The translations under genes were made by a program, and so were the position numbers. The notes under the pieces were generated by a model. The model ran no database searches. It was not told the DNA's origin and worked only from the letters and a program-made list of their open reading frames with translations. A stretch of DNA of 64,000 nucleotides. It comes from Streptomyces sp. Je 1-79 (GTDB lineage: Bacteria; Actinomycetota; Actinomycetes; Streptomycetales; Streptomycetaceae). The stretch lies in assembly GCF_025195125.1 (NCBI RefSeq), contig NZ_JAMGSL010000007.1, forward strand, positions 186,001 to 250,000, in the 5' to 3' direction. Shown piece by piece: positions 35,096-42,755 of this stretch. Positions within the stretch are counted from its first letter, which is position 1, and every line of letters starts with the position of its first letter.

Positions 35096-35851
35096 GTGAG
35101 CCAGCAGCCGGAGATGCAGCCGCCGCAGCCGCCGCCCGGGCAGCCGGGTCAGCCGGGAGAGCCCGGGCGGTCCGCCGCGCGCCGCGATCTGACCGGGACG
35201 CCGTTCCCGCTCGGCGACTGGGGCGAGCCCGCGGAGCGTCTGGACGAGCTGTACCGCTGGGTCGAGTCCAACGCGCTGCGCACGGCGGAGTGGTACCTGT
35301 CCGACCGGGTCTGGAAGCGCCGCTGCGCACGGGCGCTGCGGATCGGTACGGCGCTGGGCGTCGTCGCCGGCGCCGCACTGCCCCTGCTCGACTTGACGGG
35401 CGCGGTGGACGGCGCGGCGGGCTGGGGGTACCTGTCCCTGCTGCTCGGCGCGGCCTGCATGGCGTGCGACCGGTACTTCGGGCTGACGTCGGGCTGGATA
35501 AGGGACGTCGCCACGGCACAGGCGGTGCAGCGCAGGCTCCAGGCACTGCAGTTCGACTGGGCGTCGGAGAGCGTACGGGAGGTCCTCGGGCCCACCGAGG
35601 GGACCGCGAGCGAGGCCGCGGAGCGGTGCCTGGGGGTGCTGCGCCGGTTCTCGGAGGACGTGACGGAGCTCGTACGGGCGGAGACGGCGGACTGGATGGT
35701 CGAGTTCCGCTCCGGCCCGGCGCCGCTGGCGCTGCAGTCGGCGGGCACGGGCGCGTCCCGCCCCGAGGGCGGGCATCCCTCGTCCCGCTTCCCGCTCCCG
35801 CCGAACACCCGCCCCAACATGCCGAGGCAGCGGCCTCCGGAGCCGCGCTGA
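35096..35851 (+). CDS. SLATT-domain two-helix membrane protein
   Basis: A 251-residue protein. A Pro/Gln-rich N-terminus (residues 1-30) leads to RLDELYRWVESNALRTAEWY, then two membrane helices (ALRIGTALGVVAGAALPLL and LSLLLGAACMACDRYFG), then a helical cytoplasmic part with RDVATAQAVQRRLQALQFDW. This pattern fits the SLATT superfamily, described as predicted pore-forming effectors of nucleotide-signalling conflict systems. No cyclase, SLOG or SMODS partner is adjacent; it is alone, divergent from ybaB-recR. GTG start with GAGGAG upstream. Confidence 0.75.
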   Translation: MSQQPEMQPPQPPPGQPGQPGEPGRSAARRDLTGTPFPLGDWGEPAERLDELYRWVESNALRTAEWYLSDRVWKRRCARALRIGTALGVVAGAALPLLDLTGAVDGAAGWGYLSLLLGAACMACDRYFGLTSGWIRDVATAQAVQRRLQALQFDWASESVREVLGPTEGTASEAAERCLGVLRRFSEDVTELVRAETADWMVEFRSGPAPLALQSAGTGASRPEGGHPSSRFPLPPNTRPNMPRQRPPEPR

Positions 35852-35863
35852 GGCGGGCGGCTG

Positions 35864-35931
35864 ACGCGCGGGCGGGCTTACGCGGGCAGGCTTACGCGGG
35901 CGGGCGACGCGGGCGGGCGACGCGGGCGGGT
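35864..35931. repeat. Five-unit 13-16-bp GC-rich tandem repeat
   Basis: Units of ACGCGGGCGGGC(TT/G) start at 35864, 35880, 35894, 35907 and 35920, just beyond the SLATT gene stop. Confidence 0.75.
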
Positions 35932-35951
35932 ACGTGGACGCGCGCGTACGT

Positions 35952-35983
35952 GAAGGGCGCCCCCCTCACCGGAGGCGCCCTTC
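35952..35983. terminator. Hairpin between SLATT and hypothetical gene
   Basis: GAAGGGCGCC (35952-35961) pairs with GGCGCCCTTC (35974-35983) around a 12-base loop; it lies between two convergent genes. Confidence 0.7.
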
Positions 35984-36020
35984 CGTCATCGACGGCGACA
36001 TCAGCTTCATCGAGGTGACA

Positions 36021-36671
36021 TCAGCTCAGGATGATCATCGAGCCCTGGCCGAGGCTCCGCGTCGCCGCCGCGTGCAGACCGAGCCACACATGGCGCTCAC
36101 GCGCGAAGGGACTGTCGTCGTACGCGATCGGCCCGGCCGGTTCCTCCAGCGAGGTCGGCCGCTCCGGCGGCAGCGGCGCGGCGGGCGGGTTGGCCGGGTC
36201 GATCCCGATGGCGGGACCGACGAACTCCAGTTCTCGCAGCAGCCCGTGCGAGGAGCCCAGCGGGCCGCCGCCCTCCAGGAGCTCGTCGTTGGAGAGCGGA
36301 GCCGGGAAGTCCACGGGGACGTACGCGCCGGCGTGGTCGTAGTGCCAGACGAGGTGGGACTGCTGCGCGGTGGCCTCGAACATCTCCAGGAGCTGCTCGT
36401 AGTCCCCGCCCAGCTCGTCGACCGGCTCGACGGGCAGGCCGCACAGGTGCAGCAGATAGGCGCGGCGCAGGAAGTGCAGGGCGTCGTAGTCGAACCCGGC
36501 GACGGGCGCGACATCGCCGGACAGCCCCGGCATGTAGGCGAACACGGGGACGGTGGGCAGACCGGACGCGGTCAGGGCCTTGTCGTAGGCGGCGATCTCT
36601 TCGGCGAAGGGATTGTCGGGGCTGTGGCACAGCACGTCGACAAGAGGGACCAGCCACAGGTCACAGGCCAA
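36021..36671 (-). CDS. Conserved hypothetical protein
   Basis: About 216 residues from TTG 36671 (LACDLWLVPLVDVLCHSPDN); the frame is open further upstream but reads as low-quality sequence, and the true start is uncertain. I do not recognise the family. The sequence is cytosolic in character, with FLRRAYLLHLCGLPVEPVDE, QQSHLVWHYDHAGAYVPVDF and a C-terminal ERHVWLGLHAAATRSLGQGS. It resembles uncharacterised proteins of actinomycetes. It is downstream of the GntR gene on the same strand with a repeat block between. Confidence 0.7.
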   Translation of the reverse strand: MACDLWLVPLVDVLCHSPDNPFAEEIAAYDKALTASGLPTVPVFAYMPGLSGDVAPVAGFDYDALHFLRRAYLLHLCGLPVEPVDELGGDYEQLLEMFEATAQQSHLVWHYDHAGAYVPVDFPAPLSNDELLEGGGPLGSSHGLLRELEFVGPAIGIDPANPPAAPLPPERPTSLEEPAGPIAYDDSPFARERHVWLGLHAAATRSLGQGSMIILS

Positions 36672-36798
36672 GGGAGGCTCGCTCTCCGTCAGTTGCAGGG
36701 ACGGCCAGGGTAGTCGGCGCGGTCCGCGTCGCACACCCGGTGGTGACCTGCCCCTCGACACACCGCGCGACACCCGCGCGGGGCCGCCGGCGTCGCCC

Positions 36799-36870
36799 GG
36801 TCGGCACGACTGCCGCTCGCGGTCGGCACGACCACCGCTCCACGCGGTCAGCGCGACTGCCGCTCCACGC
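36799..36870. repeat. Three-unit 22-25-bp repeat at the GntR gene end
   Basis: Units at 36799-36820, 36821-36845 and 36846-36870 share GGTCRGCRCGACTGCCGCTC. The last unit encodes the final residues VERQSR of the GntR protein, so the gene's end has been copied outward. Confidence 0.75.
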
Positions 36871-37543
36871 GGTCCGCCCACTCCAGCGACTGCTGGTTGT
36901 ACGCCCGTACGACCTCGACCGCCGCGTCGGCGTCACCGAGGGTCAGCGCGTCGACGAGGTCCACGTGCCCGCTCCACAGCCAGCCGATGAGGTCGCGGTC
37001 GGAGCGCAGGTACGGCACGGAGAACACCCACGCCTGGACCCGCAGCCGGTGCAGGAAGTCGGCGATGTAGTCGTTGGCGGAGACCAGCCGGGCCAGTTCG
37101 CGCCAGTAGCGGATGTCGTACCCGATGAGGATGTCGAGGTCCCCCGCGCGGGCCGCCCGCACCGCCGCCTCGCCCCGGCGGCGTATGGAGACGAGCGCGA
37201 CCCCTCGGGAGACGTCGGGCCCGGGCCGGTGGACCGCGGGATCGTGTCGCCGGAAGATGCCGTCCACGACGAGCATGCGGGCCTCGACCATGCCGCGGTA
37301 GTCGTCGATCGTGAACTGGTGCACGCGGAAGCCGCGGTGCTGGTCGGAGTCGAGGAGCCCCTGCGCGGAGAGGTCGACGAGGGCTTCGCGCACCGGTGTC
37401 GCCGAGACGCCGTACTGCTCGGCGATCTGTTTGACGGTGAATTCCTCGCCCGGCTGCAAACGCCCGGCGAGCACTTCGTCACGGAGCGCGTCCGCGATCT
37501 GCCGCCGCAGGGTGTTGCGGGTGACAGCTCCGCTCGCGGGCAT
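36848..37543 (-). CDS. GntR-family (FadR-type) transcriptional regulator
   Basis: A 231-residue regulator. The winged helix reads LRRQIADALRDEVLAGRLQP, GEEFTVKQIAEQYGVSATPV and REALVDLSAQGLLDS. The C-terminal helical FCD-like domain (about residues 85-225) includes DILIGYDIRYWRELARLVSA and HVDLVDALTLGDADAAVEVV, where metal-binding His/Asp positions of the FCD fold would lie. Ligand and target are unknown. It is upstream of the conserved hypothetical gene and 115 bases from the class III aminotransferase gene, which points the same way. Confidence 0.9.
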   Translation of the reverse strand: MPASGAVTRNTLRRQIADALRDEVLAGRLQPGEEFTVKQIAEQYGVSATPVREALVDLSAQGLLDSDQHRGFRVHQFTIDDYRGMVEARMLVVDGIFRRHDPAVHRPGPDVSRGVALVSIRRRGEAAVRAARAGDLDILIGYDIRYWRELARLVSANDYIADFLHRLRVQAWVFSVPYLRSDRDLIGWLWSGHVDLVDALTLGDADAAVEVVRAYNQQSLEWADRVERQSR

Positions 37544-37607
37544 GGTTCGGCCCCCTCCGTCCGGCTCTGGGACACCCTAGACCAGACGGAGGGTCCGGCT
37601 CCGTGAC

Positions 37608-37649
37608 GCTTCTGACGTCGTACGCGACGGACGCCCACGCGTCAGAAGC
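37608..37649 (-). terminator. Hairpin downstream of the aminotransferase gene
   Basis: GCTTCTGACG (37608-37617) pairs with CGTCAGAAGC (37640-37649), ten bases past the aminotransferase stop on the minus strand. Confidence 0.65.
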
Positions 37650-37658
37650 CCTCCCACG

Positions 37659-39014
37659 TCACACGGTGTGCTCGTCGGCCACGGAGAGCGCCGCGTCGAG
37701 GGCGGCGAGGCCCTCCTTGGCCTCCGCCTCGGAGACGTTGCAGGCGGGGACGGCGTGGGTGCGGTTCATGTTGATGAAGGGCCACAGGCCCTGCTTCTTG
37801 GCGGCCGCGCCGAAGGCCGCCATGGGGGCGTTGGCCTCGCCCGCCGCGTTGTACGGGACGAGCGGCTCGCGCGTCTCCTTGCTCTTGACGAGGTCGAGCG
37901 CCCAGAACGTACCCATGCCGCGGACCTCGCCGACGGAGGGGTGACGCTCGGCGAGCTCGCGCAGGCCCGGGCCGAGGACGGTCTCGCCGATGTGGGCGGA
38001 GTGCTCGACGACCTTCTCGTCCTCCATGACCTGGATGGTGGCGACGGCGGCGGCGCAGGCCAGCGGGTGACCGGAGTAGGTCAGTCCGCCCGGGTAGGGC
38101 CGCTTGTCGAAGGTCGCGGCGATCTTCTCGCTGATCGCGACACCGCCGAGGGGCACGTAACCGGAGTTCACGCCCTTGGCGAAGGTCATCAGGTCCGGCA
38201 CGACGTCGAAGTGCTCGGCGGCGAACCACTTGCCGGTACGGCCGAAGCCGGCCATGACCTCGTCGAGGACGAAGACGATGCCGTACTTGTCGCAGATCTC
38301 GCGGACACCGGTGAGGTAGCCGGGCGGCGGGGTCATGATGCCGGCGGTGCCCGGGACGGTCTCCAGGATGATCGCGGCGATGGTGGCCGGGCCCTCGAAG
38401 GCGATGGTGTCCTCGAGGTGGGCGAGCGCGCGCTCGCACTCCTGCTCCTCGGTCGTCGCGTAGAACGGCGAGCGGTAGAGGAACGGCGCCCAGAAGCGCA
38501 CGACGCCGGCGGAGCCGGTGTCGGAGGCCCAGCGGCGCGGGTCGCCAGTGAGGTTGATCGCGGTGGAGGTGGCGCCGTGGTACGAGCGGAAGGCGGAGAG
38601 CACCTTGTGGCGGCCGGTGTGCAGCCGGGCCATCCGTACGGCGTTCTCGACGGCCTCGGCGCCGCCGTTGGTGAAGAAGATCTTGTCCAGGTCGCCGGGG
38701 GTGCGCTCGGCGATGAGGCGTGCGGCCTCGGAGCGTACGTCGATGGCGAAGGCGGGCGCGAAGGTGGTGAGCTTCGCGGCCTGCTCCTGGATGGCGGCGA
38801 CCACGCGCGGGTGCTGGTAGCCGATGTTGGTGTAGACGAGGCCGCTGGTGAAGTCGAGGTAGCGGTTGCCGTCGTAGTCCCAGAAGTACGAACCCTCGGC
38901 GCCGGCGACGGCGAGCGGATCGATCAGGCCCTGGGCGGACCAGGAGTGGAACACGTGCGCGCGGTCTGCGGCCTTCACGGCCGCGCCGGCCTGGGGGTCG
39001 ACATGAGGGGTCAT
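37659..39014 (-). CDS. Class III aminotransferase (PLP-dependent)
   Basis: A 451-residue fold-type I transaminase. Motifs are FFTNGGAEAVENAVRMARL (PLP phosphate), SYHGAT, VLDEVMAGFGRTGKW (Asp pairing with the pyridine nitrogen), and DLMTFAKGVNSGYVPLGGV with the Schiff-base lysine. The end (VYTNIGYQHPRVVAAI, NMNRTHAVPACNVSEAEAKE) resembles omega-amino-acid:pyruvate or taurine-type transaminases. The substrate is uncertain. ATG at 39014 (MTPHVDPQAG) is selected over upstream codons. It is divergent from the DJ-1/MarR operon. Confidence 0.9.
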   Translation of the reverse strand: MTPHVDPQAGAAVKAADRAHVFHSWSAQGLIDPLAVAGAEGSYFWDYDGNRYLDFTSGLVYTNIGYQHPRVVAAIQEQAAKLTTFAPAFAIDVRSEAARLIAERTPGDLDKIFFTNGGAEAVENAVRMARLHTGRHKVLSAFRSYHGATSTAINLTGDPRRWASDTGSAGVVRFWAPFLYRSPFYATTEEQECERALAHLEDTIAFEGPATIAAIILETVPGTAGIMTPPPGYLTGVREICDKYGIVFVLDEVMAGFGRTGKWFAAEHFDVVPDLMTFAKGVNSGYVPLGGVAISEKIAATFDKRPYPGGLTYSGHPLACAAAVATIQVMEDEKVVEHSAHIGETVLGPGLRELAERHPSVGEVRGMGTFWALDLVKSKETREPLVPYNAAGEANAPMAAFGAAAKKQGLWPFINMNRTHAVPACNVSEAEAKEGLAALDAALSVADEHTV

Positions 39015-39183
39015 AGGCCCAGGGTAAGGAAGCGCAGGTCGGAGCGGCCATGACCATCTTGTCCACCGAGACCGACACGGACCCGACACGTTGCCGTTCG
39101 TACGCGCCGGGGCGGCGGCCGTTCGTACGTCGAGAGGTTTCCGCGCGTACGCGCCGAGTCCAGGGCCCGCACGGAGGGCCTAT

Positions 39184-39219
39184 TGACAGCATCCTGTCGA
39201 CATGACAGTCTTCTGTCAT
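39184..39219. promoter_or_regulatory. Paired TGACAG-N4-CTGTC operators
   Basis: Two inverted repeats lie 19 bases apart: TGACAG-CATC-CTGTCG at 39184-39199 and the perfect ATGACAG-TCTT-CTGTCAT at 39202-39219. They are 37 bases before the DJ-1 start and overlap TTGACA (39183-39188), a good -35 box. This fits autoregulation by the MarR protein encoded in the operon. Confidence 0.65.
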
Positions 39220-39255
39220 ACGAGCACGGCACAGACCGCACGCAGGAGGCCCGAA

Positions 39256-40065
39256 ATGCCCCGCACCGTCCACCTCGCCGTCTACGACACCCTCGCCGAC
39301 TGGGAGACGGGCCACGCCACCGCCTGGCTCGCCCGGTCCGGTTTCACGGTCACGACCGTCGGCCCCGTCGCCGACAAGCCCGTCACCACCATCGGCGGCA
39401 CGCGGATCGTCCCCGACCTCTCCCTCGAAGACCTCCGGCCCGAGGACAGCGCCCTCCTGATCCTTCCGGGCGGCGACCTCTGGGACACGAGCGACGACCT
39501 CGTCCCGTTCGCCGCCGCCGCCCGCCGTTTCCTCGACGCGGGCGTCCCCGTCGCCGCGATCTGCGGCGCCACGGCGGGGCTGGCCCGGGAGGGCCTCCTC
39601 GACGACCGCGCGCACACGAGCGCCATCTCCTACTACCTCGCCGCCACCGGCTACCTGGGCGGCGACCACTACGTCGACGCGGACGCGGTCACGGACCGGG
39701 GCGCCGGCGGCGTCGGCGACCTGATCACCGCGGGCCCGACCGAGCCGGTCGCGTTCGCCCGCGAGGTGCTCGGCACGATGGGCGCCTTCAAGGGCTCGAA
39801 GCTGGACGCCTGGTACCGCCTCTTCCACGACTCGGACCCGGCGGCGTACGAGGAGCTCAACGCGGACGACTCGGGCGACGCGGCCGGGTCGGGCTCCGCG
39901 GACGGGTCGGGCTCCGCGGACGGGTCAGGCGCCGCGGACGGGTCAGGCGCCGCGGACGGGTCGGACGACTCGGACGACTCGGACGACTCGGACACGACCG
40001 ACGACTCAGGTACGGGAGGCGCGATGGGCGGCTCGGAGCGTTCTCCGGGTGGCGCGGCGTCGTGA
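39256..40065 (+). CDS. DJ-1/PfpI family protein with Ser/Asp/Gly-rich tail
   Basis: A 269-residue protein. The type-1 glutamine amidotransferase-like fold runs to about residue 210: VHLAVYDTLADWETGHATAW, LLILPGGDLWD, and the nucleophile-elbow cysteine in VAAICGATAGLA. DJ-1/PfpI members include chaperones, glyoxalase III and hydrolases; this subgroup often sits beside MarR genes. The last 60 residues are repeats of GSADGSGAADGS and SDDSDDSDD, not part of the domain. AGGAGG lies nine bases before the ATG. Its TGA overlaps the MarR GTG (GTGA). Confidence 0.88.
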   Translation: MPRTVHLAVYDTLADWETGHATAWLARSGFTVTTVGPVADKPVTTIGGTRIVPDLSLEDLRPEDSALLILPGGDLWDTSDDLVPFAAAARRFLDAGVPVAAICGATAGLAREGLLDDRAHTSAISYYLAATGYLGGDHYVDADAVTDRGAGGVGDLITAGPTEPVAFAREVLGTMGAFKGSKLDAWYRLFHDSDPAAYEELNADDSGDAAGSGSADGSGSADGSGAADGSGAADGSDDSDDSDDSDTTDDSGTGGAMGGSERSPGGAAS

Positions 40066-40565
40066 GTCGCGAGCAGCAGGACACCCTCGCCCGCACCGCG
40101 CTCGGGGTCTTCCGGCTCAACGGCCAGTTCCTCGCCGTCTCGGAAGAACTGGCCCGCCCCGTCGGCCTCACCGCCGCCTGGTGGCAGGTCCTCGGAGCCG
40201 TACTGCGCGCCCCGCAGCCCGTCGCGGGCATCGCCCGCACCATGGGCATCACCCGCCAGAGCGTCCAGCGGATCGCCGACCTCCTGGTGGAGCGGGGCCT
40301 CGCGGCGTACGAGCCCAATCCGGCCCACCGCCGCGCCAAGCTCCTGGCGCCGACACCGGAGGGGCTGGCGGCCGTCGAGCGGCTCGACCCCGGTCACGCG
40401 GACCTCGCGGCACGGCTCTCGCAGGCCCTGGGAGGCCAGGCGGAGTTCGACGAGACCGTACGGGTGCTGGAGCGGCTCTCCCGGGCCCTGGAGGCGGTCA
40501 GCGGGAGTGACCCCGCTCCCCCGGTCGGTACATGGCCCCCTGCACGTACTCCATCGCCCGAGTGA
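40062..40565 (+). CDS. MarR-family regulator
   Basis: A 167-residue winged-helix repressor starting at GTG 40062 within the DJ-1 stop. The DNA-binding region includes LTAAWWQVLGAVLRAPQPVA, MGITRQSVQRIADLLVERGL and a wing PAHRRAKLLAPTPEG. It is translationally coupled to the DJ-1 gene and likely binds the paired palindromes upstream of that operon. The last 20 residues run into the opposite-strand VOC gene (68-base overlap), so its tail may be dispensable. Confidence 0.88.
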   Translation: MSREQQDTLARTALGVFRLNGQFLAVSEELARPVGLTAAWWQVLGAVLRAPQPVAGIARTMGITRQSVQRIADLLVERGLAAYEPNPAHRRAKLLAPTPEGLAAVERLDPGHADLAARLSQALGGQAEFDETVRVLERLSRALEAVSGSDPAPPVGTWPPARTPSPE

Positions 40566-40992
40566 AGACCGGGTCCGTCATCCGGCGGGCCATCTCCTCC
40601 TCGTCGACGTCCTCGATGTGGGCCTGGATCCACCACAGGTTCCCGAACGGGTCGCGGACCCGGCCGACCTTGTCGCCGAAGAAGAGGTGCGTCACCTCCG
40701 TGACCGACGTGCCGCCCGCCTCGACGGCCTGACGGTGCGTGGCCTCCGCGTCCTCCACGTAGAGCCGGATGAACGCGGGCGTCGGGTCCCAGCCGGGCGG
40801 ACTGTCGAACGCCATCAGCCGGCCGTTCCCGATCCGGAGCTCGGCATGGCCGATCGTCCCGTCGTCCAGGACGAAACGGCCGAGGTCCTCGGCGCCGAAG
40901 GCGCGCTCCAGGTAGTCGATGAGCCCGGCGGTGTCGTGACCGATGATCCAGGGCGTGACGGTGGTGTACCCCTCGGGGATGTTCGCGTTCAT
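40498..40992 (-). CDS. VOC-fold (glyoxalase/bleomycin-resistance-like) protein
   Basis: A 164-residue protein of the vicinal-oxygen-chelate superfamily, PhnB/YdfO-like subgroup. It starts MNANIPEGYTTVTPWIIGHD and has LIDYLERAFGAEDLGRFVLD, HAELRIGNGRLMAFDS, GDKVGRVRDPFGNLWWIQAH and the C-terminal EEMARRM. The metal-ligand pattern is incomplete, as in many PhnB-like proteins, so the activity is unassigned. ATG at 40992. A 14-bp palindrome GTGCTGCGCAGCAC lies at 41053-41066, 60 bases upstream. Confidence 0.85.
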   Translation of the reverse strand: MNANIPEGYTTVTPWIIGHDTAGLIDYLERAFGAEDLGRFVLDDGTIGHAELRIGNGRLMAFDSPPGWDPTPAFIRLYVEDAEATHRQAVEAGGTSVTEVTHLFFGDKVGRVRDPFGNLWWIQAHIEDVDEEEMARRMTDPVFTRAMEYVQGAMYRPGERGHSR

Positions 40993-41069
40993 GGCGTGAC
41001 GGTACGAGGGGACGAGGCCAGATCCTGTCCTATTCGGGGCAGTTGCGCGCATGTGCTGCGCAGCACGCC

Positions 41070-41110
41070 GACGGCGGGCCCACGGAGTCAGTCCCCGTGG
41101 GCCCGCCGTC
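41070..41110 (-). terminator. Hairpin terminator of the chitinase gene
   Basis: A perfect 16-bp inverted repeat (41070-41085 with 41095-41110) with a 9-base loop lies downstream of the chitinase stop, directly followed upstream by the 18-bp repeats. Confidence 0.85.
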
Positions 41111-41164
41111 CGGATCGTGTCCGCAGGCCGGATCGTGTCCGCAGGCCGGATCGTGTCCGCAGGC
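41111..41164. repeat. Three perfect 18-bp tandem repeats
   Basis: CGGATCGTGTCCGCAGGC occurs at 41111-41128, 41129-41146 and 41147-41164 without mismatch, between the chitinase stop (41187) and its terminator hairpin. Confidence 0.9.
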
Positions 41165-41186
41165 CGGCGGTGCGGCACCGACAGAA

Positions 41187-42071
41187 CTAGCAGTACAGGT
41201 TCGCACCCGTCGGTACGCCGAGGATCTGGGCGAACTGCTGGTACTTGGTCACCCGGCTCTGGACCTGGGCCGGGTTCCTGCCGTCGCACTCCAGCGAACC
41301 GTTGATCGAACGGATCGTCTGACCGAAGCCGGCACCGTTGACCATGGCGTTGTGGCCGGTCATCGTGCCCGGGCCGTTCTGGGTGTTCCAGTACCAGAGG
41401 CCGGTCTTCCAGGCGACGGCCGACTCGCGCTCGACGCGCCAGGGGTCGTTCAGGAGGTTGATGCCGAGGGCGTCACCCGCGGCCTTGTAGTTGAAGTTCC
41501 AGGAGAGCTGGATCGGACCGCGTCCGTAGTACGCGGCCTGGCCGGCGGGGCAGCCGTAGGGCTGGCCGCTGTCGCAGTAGTGGGGGTAGTTGGCGGTGTT
41601 CTGCTCCACGATGTGGACCAGGCCGCCGGTCTCGTGGTGGACGTTGGCGAGGAAGGCGGCGGCCTCCTGCTTCTTCACGGTGTCGCCACCGGTGTTGGCG
41701 AAGGCGGGGTAGGCGCTGAGGGCCGCCGTGAGGCCGCTGTACGTATAGAAGGAGTTCCGGCCCGGGAACATCTGGTTGAACTGGGCCTCGGAAACGACGA
41801 ATCCGGACGTGGGCGGCGGGGTCGTGCCGCCACCGCAGGCGCCCTCGTGGCGCCAGACGTCCGAGGTGCCGGGGCGCTCGTTCTGGGTCCACCACTTGGC
41901 GTACCAGTTGTGGCCGTTGAACGAGGCGGTCATGCCGCCGGTGTAGACGCTGGAGGAGTTCCAGGCGCCCACGCAGGCGGGTGCCGCACCGGCCGTCGCG
42001 GCGGGAAGGAAGACGGCCAGTCCGACGGCCGTACAGAGTGCGGACATGAGTATGAGCAGACGTCGCAACAT
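41187..42071 (-). CDS. Secreted family 19 chitinase with chitin-binding domain
   Basis: A 294-residue exported enzyme. The signal peptide has basic MLRR, a hydrophobic core and cleavage near ATAGAA (residue 30). Residues 33-79 form a CBM5/12 chitin-binding domain with paired tryptophans (NWYAKWWTQNERP). A short Thr/Pro linker leads to the GH19 domain: catalytic glutamates E147 in NVHHETGG and E156 in HIVE, and the signature AYYGRGPIQLSWNFNY. It cleaves chitin endo-wise with inversion. Upstream lie chitinase-type direct repeats around a TTGACA box, so induction by chitin and control by N-acetylglucosamine signalling is expected. Confidence 0.95.
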   Translation of the reverse strand: MLRRLLILMSALCTAVGLAVFLPAATAGAAPACVGAWNSSSVYTGGMTASFNGHNWYAKWWTQNERPGTSDVWRHEGACGGGTTPPPTSGFVVSEAQFNQMFPGRNSFYTYSGLTAALSAYPAFANTGGDTVKKQEAAAFLANVHHETGGLVHIVEQNTANYPHYCDSGQPYGCPAGQAAYYGRGPIQLSWNFNYKAAGDALGINLLNDPWRVERESAVAWKTGLWYWNTQNGPGTMTGHNAMVNGAGFGQTIRSINGSLECDGRNPAQVQSRVTKYQQFAQILGVPTGANLYC

Positions 42072-42113
42072 GCGCTCGCCCTTCCGTGGGGGAGAGCCCA
42101 GCGAAGCGGCTTT

Positions 42114-42139
42114 GGTCTGGACCTGTCAAGGTCTAGACC
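42114..42139 (-). promoter_or_regulatory. Chitinase-type operator pair flanking a -35 box
   Basis: On the minus strand GGTCTAGACC (42139-42130) and GGTCCAGACC (42123-42114) lie 16 bases apart, with TTGACA (42129-42124) exactly between. These match the direct repeats of Streptomyces chi promoters and the DasR-responsive consensus TGGTCTAGACCA. The downstream copy lies 43 bases before the start codon. Confidence 0.8.
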
Positions 42140-42223
42140 AACACTTGTGACGATGATTGGTCCATTGCTCGACACCGGAAGTGGTGCGACGCATCGGCCA
42201 CGCGTACCGCCCCGCGGCACCCG

Positions 42224-42736
42224 TCAGCGCTCCAGCACGCGCTCCAACAGGCTTGTCAGCAGCTCCCGTTCGAGCTTGGTCAGGCCCTCCATCAACTCGT
42301 CCTGCACGCCGGCCAGCACCTCGTCGAGGCGCTTCAGATGCCGACGGCCCTGCTCGGTCAGGGTGATGACGTTCCGTCGACGGTCGTCCGGGTCGGGGGT
42401 CCGCTCGACGTGTCCGCGCGCGGCGAGCTCGTTGATGACGGCCACGAGGTCGCTGCGGTAGATCCCGGTACGGCGGCTCAGGCCGGCCTGACTGGTCGGG
42501 CCGTCGTCGTCGAGCGCGGCGAGGACCAGATAGTGCCACTTGCGGGCGTCCTGCTCGGCGAAGCTCGCGTTGACCAGGCGGTCCGCCCGCGCGGCGGCCA
42601 TGGCCAGGAGGCGGCTGGGCAGGCCCCGGAGGCGGGCCGGGGCCTGGCGCTCGTCCATCTCCGCGCCTTCACCTGTCCCTGCGCCCACCCCGGCCTCGGG
42701 GGCGTCGTCCGCGGTGCCCGCGTCGTCCGTCGTCAT
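42224..42736 (-). CDS. MarR-family regulator
   Basis: A 170-residue winged-helix regulator. The first 28 residues are acidic and poorly conserved; an internal ATG (MDERQAPARL) could be the real start. The DNA-binding part is KWHYLVLAALDDDGPTSQAG, LSRRTGIYRSDLVAVINELA and the wing PDPDDRRRNVITLTEQGRRH. It is divergent from the haloalkane-dehalogenase-like gene, and four 17-bp repeats fill the 96-base space between them, pointing to control of that gene and of itself. Confidence 0.88.
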   Translation of the reverse strand: MTTDDAGTADDAPEAGVGAGTGEGAEMDERQAPARLRGLPSRLLAMAAARADRLVNASFAEQDARKWHYLVLAALDDDGPTSQAGLSRRTGIYRSDLVAVINELAARGHVERTPDPDDRRRNVITLTEQGRRHLKRLDEVLAGVQDELMEGLTKLERELLTSLLERVLER

Positions 42737-42755
42737 GCCCGCAGATTACCCCTTG

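Noticed and set aside
40498-41289. Extended VOC protein starting at 41289
   Set aside because: The extra residues translate the 18-bp repeats and terminator; the family start is MNANIPEG at 40992.
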